Assembly: GCA_903944755.1 (NCBI GenBank) | Contig: CAJATB010000233.1 | Coordinates: 1-12,109, forward strand | Source: an uncultured Bacteroidota bacterium | Lineage (GTDB): Bacteria; Bacteroidota; Bacteroidia; Chitinophagales; Chitinophagaceae | Direction: 5' to 3' | Length of the DNA stretch: 12,109 nucleotides | Part shown: positions 8,301-12,109 of the stretch, one piece after another | Position numbering within the stretch: the first letter of the stretch is position 1 | How the letters are laid out: each line of letters begins with the position of its first letter | Notes under the pieces: generated by a model | Database searches by the model: none | What the model saw: only the letters and a program-made list of their open reading frames with translations | What the model was told of the DNA's origin: nothing | Translations under genes and position numbers: made by a program

Positions 8301-8410
8301 TCACCGCAATCCCAAAAGCTACTTGCTGCTTCCGTCGTCATTATATAAACAGTACAAGCTATTAGGGTTACTATCCAGCCCGTCCAATTATTGATTTTTT
8401 TGAACTCCAT
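5357..8410 (-). CDS. DUF2723 (GT117, TMEM260-like) multi-pass membrane protein, putative GT-C glycosyltransferase
   Basis: This 1017-residue protein belongs to the DUF2723 family, common in Bacteroidota and related to human TMEM260, a protein O-mannosyltransferase. After TM1 (about 12-28) comes WDCGEF (33-38), whose D34 and E37 sit where GT-C enzymes keep their catalytic acids, then QIPHPPGAP (46-54). SFWYSAVEGEVYAL (137-150) is a second conserved loop. Many hydrophobic segments extend to about 305; a charged region (about 311-490) with aromatic and DNP-type motifs follows, then more TM segments (492-510, 517-536, 549-568, 577-596) interrupted by QPRERDYAY (541-549). Residues about 597-1017 are probably periplasmic and include FGDNDTYPLWYAQEVEG (632-648); the last 200 or so residues look helical, possibly repeat-like. 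Function in bacteria is inferred. The gene is monocistronic, with convergent and divergent neighbours, and has its own dyad-flanked promoter. Confidence 0.88.
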   Translation of the reverse strand: MEFKKINNWTGWIVTLIACTVYIMTTEAASSFWDCGEFISSAYKLQIPHPPGAPMFVLLGRFFIILFGDNPFTAAKAVNTMSALASGFTIMFLFWTITHFAKRMVEKKSGEALNSFQIILVMGAGIVGALAYTFSDSFWYSAVEGEVYALSSFFTALVFWAMLKWEHNADKAGADKWIIFIFYIMGISIGVHLLNILTIPAIVMIYYFREYKPSVAGGVVAFFIGVAITGFIQVFLIQYTIKWAGAFDIAFVNDLGFPFFSGFITFFVLVAALLAFGIYYANKKGLYFLKLGVWSIIFFLLGYTSYVTTLIRSNADPSVDMYNVDNPVTLVGYLGREQYGDWPILYGPDYVDKVDNIEGGDQYVKAKNTYEVSGKNYKRDWSSAPSAHLFPRMWDGDNDRGQLDSYRAFAGVTEGEAPTLRDNIKYFTNYQFGFMYLRYFLWNFAGKQNDLQGFGNVRDGNFSTGISVVDNLFFGDQSKLPDSIHTQNKAHNSLFMLPFILGIIGFIFQYQHNKKDFMVTGLLFFFTGIAIVLYLNQVTLQPRERDYAYVGSFYAFAIWIGLGVLQIADWFKKIMTQKVAAILATIICILAVPALMAQQEWDDHDRSQKTLPRDLARNYLESCPPNAILFSFGDNDTYPLWYAQEVEGIRPDVRVVVNSLLGSDWYMKELRYKVNKSDKFDLIFTEEQVAGNKLNAAYYNALPEYGEANYHDLDSVLRYVVADPSGKYTASTQEGPVNIFPTHKFRLPVNKENAIAAGIAKPTDNILNELLIDFNPNRQYILKNELAIYAILATSQFKRPICFTSTQELKEMGLDKYVSQTGMTYQLVPMEGKAVNTEVAYKNIMTKFTFGNAKNPNVYFDEENRRHLNSMRMTIAQVAQSLVAEGKTDSAQQILRKMDSETSEKSFPYGMTSNRGNQHNYFSYLFLQACYASGEMNLAKKVSSSVKKDLKQQLSYYKSLGEAMSDDQFMVNAESAYQNKPHNLSNKQMSFVQDALTCYQLIGIMEKMEQEVAGISK

Positions 8411-8458
8411 TTTGACAATTTTAGTAGTTGCAAACTTAATTGAATCTTGTCAAAATGG
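8407..8458. repeat. 12-bp inverted repeat flanking the DUF2723 promoter and start codon
   Basis: CCATTTTGACAA (8407-8418) and TTGTCAAAATGG (8447-8458) are perfect inverted copies separated by 28 bases, with arm centres 40 bases apart, close to four helical turns. The left arm includes the DUF2723 start codon, and the putative -7 element lies between the arms. It could be a paired operator, or, if transcription starts further upstream, an mRNA stem that covers the start codon. Confidence 0.6.
8431..8438 (-). promoter_or_regulatory. Putative -7 element of the DUF2723 gene
   Basis: The minus strand reads TAAGTTTG, an exact match to TAnnTTTG, 20 bases before the ATG at 8410, predicting a 5' leader of roughly 10-16 bases. 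It lies between the two arms of the inverted repeat. A TTTG occurs upstream in the outer arm, but only 12 bases away, shorter than the usual -33 to -7 spacing. Confidence 0.45.
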
Positions 8459-8515
8459 GAAATTAAAGGCTGCTTTAAGTATATTTTAAGATTTCTGAGT
8501 TCCCTCAAGGTTTTT

Positions 8516-8523
8516 TATCTTTG
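8516..8523 (+). promoter_or_regulatory. Putative -7 element of mtaB, overlapping an upstream TTG
   Basis: TATCTTTG matches TAnnTTTG exactly and ends 6 bases before the ATG at 8530. The in-frame TTG at 8521 is the last part of this element, which argues against that TTG as the start. Transcription should begin within a few bases of the ATG, so the message is likely leaderless or nearly so. A weak TTTC at about 8492 is the only -33 candidate. Confidence 0.55.
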
Positions 8524-8529
8524 TGCCCC

Positions 8530-9822
8530 ATGACTACTAAACGTTCTGTCGCCTTCCATACGCTAGGCTGTAAATTGAATTTTTCAGAAACCTCCACCCT
8601 TTCAAGGCAACTTGAGCAGGAAGGCTTCGAAAAACGTGCTTTTACGGACAAGGCAGACGTATATGTGATTAATACTTGCTCAGTTACAGATAATGCCGAT
8701 AAGGAATGCCGACAACTAGTAAGGAGAATTCAAAGGCTGAGCCCAGAAAGTTTTGTAGTAATAACCGGCTGCTATGCGCAGTTAAAACCCAAGGAAATTA
8801 GCGAGATACCTGGTGTTGATTTGGTACTAGGCGCCTCGGAAAAATTTAACTTAGTACAGCACTTGTCCACACTTACTAAAGGAGATGCCACAAAAATTTG
8901 CAGTTGTGACATAGAAACAGTCACAGGCTTTAATACTTCTTTTTCGGTTAATGACAGAACTAGGACCTTTTTAAAAGTGCAGGATGGTTGTGATTATAGT
9001 TGCACTTTTTGTACCATACCAATGGCTAGAGGTAAAAGCAGAAGTGATACTGTTGAAAATGTTGTAAATCAGGCAAAAGAATTAGCCCAAAAGGGTGTAA
9101 AGGAAATTGTGCTCACTGGAATTAATTTAGGTGATTTTGGGAAAGGGGGCGAAGGTGGTAAAAAACATGAAGAAAGCTTTTTTGATTTGGTAAAAGCATT
9201 AGACCAGGACACTGCAATACCTAGGTACCGAATATCTTCTATCGAACCTAACTTATTGACTGACGAGATTATTGAATGGGTAGCAAAAAGTGAAAAGTTT
9301 ATGCCCCATTTTCATATCCCACTTCAAAGTGGGTCAGATGCCGTTTTAAAATTAATGCAGCGCCGATATAACAGTAGTTTTTATAAAGAAAGAATTGAAA
9401 GTATAAAGAAAATAATACCACACGCTTGTATTGGAGTAGATGTAATTGTGGGTTCACCAGGCGAAACAGCAACTTATTTTAAAGAAAGTTTTGATTTTAT
9501 TCATGCACTTGACATTTCCTATTTGCATGTATTTACTTATTCAGAACGTGCCGCAACAAAAGCATTAGAAATAAAACCAATTGTGCCTATAGCTATTAGG
9601 CAAGATCGCAACAAATTACTGCGCAATTTATCTTACCAAAAGCAGCAGTTTTTTAATGCCCAGCATGTAGGATCAACTAGAAAAGTTTTGTTTGAATCCA
9701 TTAAGCAAAAAGACGAGCAGGAAATTGCAATGCTTGAAGGATATACCGATAATTATATTAAAATTATTACCCCTTATCGAGCAGCATGGAGTAACCAAAT
9801 AGTTGACTGGACTATTGCGTAA
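8530..9822 (+). CDS. mtaB: tRNA (N6-threonylcarbamoyladenosine(37)-C2)-methylthiotransferase
   Basis: MtaB converts t6A37 to ms2t6A37 in tRNAs that read ANN codons, using two 4Fe-4S clusters and S-adenosylmethionine. In the 430-residue product numbered from the ATG at 8530, the N-terminal UPF0004 domain has cluster-binding C14 (HTLGCKLNFSET), C50 (INTCSVTDNAD) and C81 (TGCYAQ). The radical SAM domain has the CxxxCxxC triad C154-C158-C161 and LTGINLGDFG (195-204). HIPLQSGSD (262-270) and VDVIVGSPGET (303-313) are typical of the family. A short C-terminal region (about 384-430) fits a TRAM domain. The HTLGCKLN start separates MtaB from MiaB (TYGCQMN) and RimO (SLGCPKN). A glycine- and lysine-rich insert (205-215) lengthens one loop. 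The upstream TTG at 8521 is rejected as start because it lies in the promoter element. The gene ends 20 bases from the convergent antiterminator gene. Confidence 0.93.
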   Translation: MTTKRSVAFHTLGCKLNFSETSTLSRQLEQEGFEKRAFTDKADVYVINTCSVTDNADKECRQLVRRIQRLSPESFVVITGCYAQLKPKEISEIPGVDLVLGASEKFNLVQHLSTLTKGDATKICSCDIETVTGFNTSFSVNDRTRTFLKVQDGCDYSCTFCTIPMARGKSRSDTVENVVNQAKELAQKGVKEIVLTGINLGDFGKGGEGGKKHEESFFDLVKALDQDTAIPRYRISSIEPNLLTDEIIEWVAKSEKFMPHFHIPLQSGSDAVLKLMQRRYNSSFYKERIESIKKIIPHACIGVDVIVGSPGETATYFKESFDFIHALDISYLHVFTYSERAATKALEIKPIVPIAIRQDRNKLLRNLSYQKQQFFNAQHVGSTRKVLFESIKQKDEQEIAMLEGYTDNYIKIITPYRAAWSNQIVDWTIA

Positions 9823-9842
9823 CTAAACATTCTTACCCACTT

Positions 9843-10364
9843 TTACTTGATAGAAACTTCTTCTGCTTTAAATTCAACAATCATCATCATGTTGATACTT
9901 ACTAACTGAACATACACTGTCTTCTTACTTGATTTAACAACAGCTCCGGTTTGTCCCATAAATAAACCTTGGTTAATGGAAACCTTTGTATGTACTGGAA
10001 TATTTGCCATATCAATTACCTGAATTGATGTATTTGATAGGCCTAGATATTTTCTGATCGCTTCTATTTCATTATCACGAATAATAGCAGGTTTTTTTTC
10101 AAAATACAAGAAATTCACTACCCCCATCGTTGATAAGAGTTGGGTGTAATCCAACTTGGCTACTTTTACAAAAACATAGGACCTAAACAAAGGCTCCTCA
10201 ATGATTTTTTTTCTGTCAGACCATTGCCTTTCTCGTTTTTGAACGGGACACCAACTCTCAAATCCCTTCTGCATGAGCAACCCGTCTACCTTTCTCTCCC
10301 ATTTAGACTTTGTATAAATTACATGCCATCTTTTTAGGGTATCGTCCACAACTGCTTTACTCAT
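9843..10364 (-). CDS. UpxY/NusG-like transcription antitermination factor
   Basis: This 173-residue protein is a specialised NusG paralog. The N-terminal NGN domain (about 11-107) starts with KRWHVIYTKSKWERKV, has the CPVQKRERQWSDRKK segment and then PLFRSYVFVKV (58-68), which matches the PLFPGYVFV signature. The C-terminal KOW domain (about 126-172) shows the pattern VSINQGLFMGQTGAVV with G140. Such proteins bind RNA polymerase and suppress pausing or termination; in Bacteroides, UpxY proteins act on the capsular polysaccharide operon that they head. Here the gene is last on its strand, 23 bases after the prc stop and probably cotranscribed with it, and it is followed only by convergent mtaB. 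No polysaccharide gene follows, so its target operon would have to be elsewhere. It is much too divergent from housekeeping NusG to be that gene: no secE or rplK neighbours, and the PLF signature is of the paralog type. Confidence 0.85.
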   Translation of the reverse strand: MSKAVVDDTLKRWHVIYTKSKWERKVDGLLMQKGFESWCPVQKRERQWSDRKKIIEEPLFRSYVFVKVAKLDYTQLLSTMGVVNFLYFEKKPAIIRDNEIEAIRKYLGLSNTSIQVIDMANIPVHTKVSINQGLFMGQTGAVVKSSKKTVYVQLVSINMMMIVEFKAEEVSIK

Positions 10365-10387
10365 AAATCTATTTTCTCTTTCTTCAA

Positions 10388-12109
10388 TTATTTTAAACTT
10401 ACTACCACTTTTTCTTTAGCCAACTCATTTAATAACTTACTTGATTCGTTTATTTGAATGTCTTTAGCCAATAATTTTAACCAAGCTTGATACCTATCCT
10501 GCTTGGTTTTGTCAGGGTTATTGTAGAACTTATCGTAATCGGCCTTTAACGCGCTAATTTGTAAAGTGTCTTTCAACTTTAAAAAACTTTCATTTTGTTT
10601 AACTACAGCTAGTAATTGTTTTTTAAATTGAACGTACTTGTCATAATTTAAACTAATTGGGCGATCCATAATGGTGGAAACCCATTGCGAATTTTTATTA
10701 AACTTAATAGTACCTGTATCGGAAGTGATTTTACGATTTGCTACTGAAGCAACCTGAGCAAGGGTATTACCGCTTGACCAAGGTTGATATTTAGCGCGCT
10801 CCATTTCATCCCACTGTAAAGCAGCTGAATTATCTCTTTCCCTATATTTCAAAAATTCATACTCATCTGGGAACACCACATCTGGGGCAACCCCTTTCTT
10901 TTGTGTTGAACTTCCCGTTACTCTATAAAATTTCTGGAAGGTTAATTTTACAGCACCATATTCAGTTTGTATCCCCAAATCATCCAATGGCTTGCCAAAA
11001 GCTACATTCCGCTGAACCGTTCCCTTTCCATAAGTAGAGGTGCTGCCGACAACTAATCCCCTTTTATAATCCTGAATAGCTCCTGCAAAAATTTCACTAG
11101 CGGAAGCACTGAATTCATTTACCATCACTACTAAAGGCCCGTTGTATAAGATACCTGGCTTTTCGTCCGACAAAACCTGGGACCTTCCTTCTCTATTTCT
11201 AATTTGAACAATGGGCCCTTTATCAATGAACAAGCCAGCCATTTGGACTACTTCATATAAGGAACCTCCCCCATTAAACCTTACGTCAATTATAATACCT
11301 TTAACTTTCTCCCCTTTTAATTTTTCCACTTCACGAGCCACATCTCTCGAACATTTAGCGCCTTCTTCCTCTTCAAAATTGGCATAAAAATCAGGCAATA
11401 AAATATAACCAAATTTGTCAGCCCCTTTTGTAATAACTGCACTGCGAGCATACCCTTCATCTAACACAATCTTTTCTCTAATTAAAGCAACGACTTTTGT
11501 GGTACCATCTGGTTTCCTAATAGTCAGGCGCACTTCACTCCCTAATGTTCCTCTAATTAAGGTAACAGCGTCTGTTACTTCATAGCCCACTATATCAACA
11601 GGTTCTTCATTTCCTTGTCCTACTTTAGTAATTACGTCATTTACAACTAATTGACCCGATTTCCAAGCTGGTCCGCCTGGTTGAATACTAGCAATTTTTA
11701 CACCATTTTCATCTGGTCCTAATTGCGCACCAATGCCATAAATAACACCACTCATTTGCTCCGTGAATGAACGCTTTTCAACCGGCGCAAAATAATCGGT
11801 ATGAGGATCCATTAAACCTGTTATAGTATTTAAGAAAATTTCAAACCTTTTTTCCTTGTCTTTCTTTAAGGATTTTGCAACAACATCGAATCTTTTTCGG
11901 TAGGCTTTTTCTACAGACAACCTGGCATCCACTTCTAAAGCCGCATCAGTTTTTATAACATATTTATCTTTGGACTTACCTAAAGTATCTTTTTTGGCAA
12001 GCGCTTTTGACTTATAATTTTCTCTTTCTTCAATTAAACTTACATATTTGTCAAGTGCTTTATATTTTATAACCCTATACCACCTGTCATACCTTTCTTT
12101 TTCATTTGC
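10388..12109 (-). CDS. prc: Carboxy-terminal processing (tail-specific) protease, S41 family, 5' part outside the window
   Basis: Prc is a periplasmic serine protease that trims or degrades proteins from the C-terminus. The reading frame runs open from the stop at 10388 to the window edge, giving 573 visible residues. Its first visible residues (NEKERYDRWYRVIKYKALDK) match the family's N-terminal helical region. An apparent GTG start at 11932 is therefore internal. A full protein of about 700 residues would place the signal peptide and some 130 residues outside the window. Next come the PDZ domain (about 11763-11490, with GIGAQLG and PGGPAWKSGQLVVNDVI) and the S41 core (FGYILLPDF, IIIDVRFNGGGSL). 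The catalytic pair is in SASASE (nucleophile codon 11102-11104) and YGKGT (lysine codon 11024-11026). A charged C-terminal extension (about 10870-10388) fits the DUF3340 region. The downstream antiterminator gene is probably cotranscribed. Confidence 0.93.
   Translation of the reverse strand, partial: ANEKERYDRWYRVIKYKALDKYVSLIEERENYKSKALAKKDTLGKSKDKYVIKTDAALEVDARLSVEKAYRKRFDVVAKSLKKDKEKRFEIFLNTITGLMDPHTDYFAPVEKRSFTEQMSGVIYGIGAQLGPDENGVKIASIQPGGPAWKSGQLVVNDVITKVGQGNEEPVDIVGYEVTDAVTLIRGTLGSEVRLTIRKPDGTTKVVALIREKIVLDEGYARSAVITKGADKFGYILLPDFYANFEEEEGAKCSRDVAREVEKLKGEKVKGIIIDVRFNGGGSLYEVVQMAGLFIDKGPIVQIRNREGRSQVLSDEKPGILYNGPLVVMVNEFSASASEIFAGAIQDYKRGLVVGSTSTYGKGTVQRNVAFGKPLDDLGIQTEYGAVKLTFQKFYRVTGSSTQKKGVAPDVVFPDEYEFLKYRERDNSAALQWDEMERAKYQPWSSGNTLAQVASVANRKITSDTGTIKFNKNSQWVSTIMDRPISLNYDKYVQFKKQLLAVVKQNESFLKLKDTLQISALKADYDKFYNNPDKTKQDRYQAWLKLLAKDIQINESSKLLNELAKEKVVVSLK

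Noticed and set aside
8412..8453. TTGACA hexamers in both arms of the dyad as sigma-70 -35 boxes
   Set aside because: No good TATAAT follows at 16-18 bases on either strand, and Bacteroidota use the TTTG/TAnnTTTG promoter type.
9318..9333. Inverted repeat CCCACTT-CA-AAGTGGG inside mtaB
   Set aside because: The 2-base loop is too tight and the bases encode the conserved family motif IPLQSGS, so this is best explained by coding constraint.
10140..10337. Plus-strand 65-codon frame over the antiterminator gene
   Set aside because: Complementary shadow of the conserved NGN domain; no independent signals.
1..12109. A defence system, biosynthetic cluster or mobile element
   Set aside because: All genes fit common chromosomal families, there are no integrases, transposases, toxin-antitoxin pairs, direct-repeat arrays or base composition breaks, and I could not support any such system.

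Overview
The window reads as ordinary chromosome of an AT-rich member of the Bacteroidota. A Chitinophagaceae-like or related environmental lineage is my best guess from protein flavour, not a proven assignment. The evidence is: a DUF6702 protein, a DUF2723 (TMEM260-like) giant membrane protein, a UpxY-type NusG paralog, a tail-specific protease of Bacteroidota type, no clear Shine-Dalgarno sequences before the genes, and several matches to the Bacteroidota -7 promoter element TAnnTTTG. Codon use looks even throughout and I see no phage, IS element, integrase, tRNA, rRNA or CRISPR array. No stretch longer than about 120 bases lacks a gene.

Layout. 1-476: a DUF6702 protein on the plus strand, possibly cut at its 5' end. 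468-2729, minus strand: a PAP2 phosphatase followed by a GT39/ArnT-like glycosyltransferase, a probable two-gene operon acting on lipid-linked substrates at the membrane; its tail overlaps the DUF6702 gene by 9 bases. 2733-2806: a divergent promoter region. 2807-5331, plus strand: glmM and a class I cysteine desulfurase, 14 bases apart. 5357-8410, minus strand: a 1017-residue DUF2723 protein, convergent with the desulfurase; a perfect 12-bp hairpin lies inside the last codons of the desulfurase. 8411-8529: a second divergent promoter region with a 12-bp inverted repeat whose arms flank the putative -7 element of the DUF2723 gene. 8530-9822, plus strand: mtaB, for tRNA methylthiolation. 9843-12109, minus strand: the 3' part of a Prc/Ctp protease gene followed 23 bases later by a stand-alone UpxY/NusG-like antiterminator gene.

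How the genes fit together. Much of the content concerns the cell envelope: GlmM feeds UDP-GlcNAc synthesis, PAP2 and GT39 handle lipid-linked phosphates and sugars, DUF2723 is a GT-C fold glycosyltransferase candidate, Prc processes periplasmic proteins, and UpxY relatives normally control surface polysaccharide operons. The cysteine desulfurase and MtaB belong to sulfur and tRNA-modification metabolism. I do not see a self-contained undescribed system. The points most worth following are the UpxY-like gene without a polysaccharide operon downstream, the DUF2723 protein with its dyad-flanked promoter, the PAP2 protein with a substituted motif 3, and two start codons that should be moved because the promoter element overlaps or adjoins the upstream TTG.
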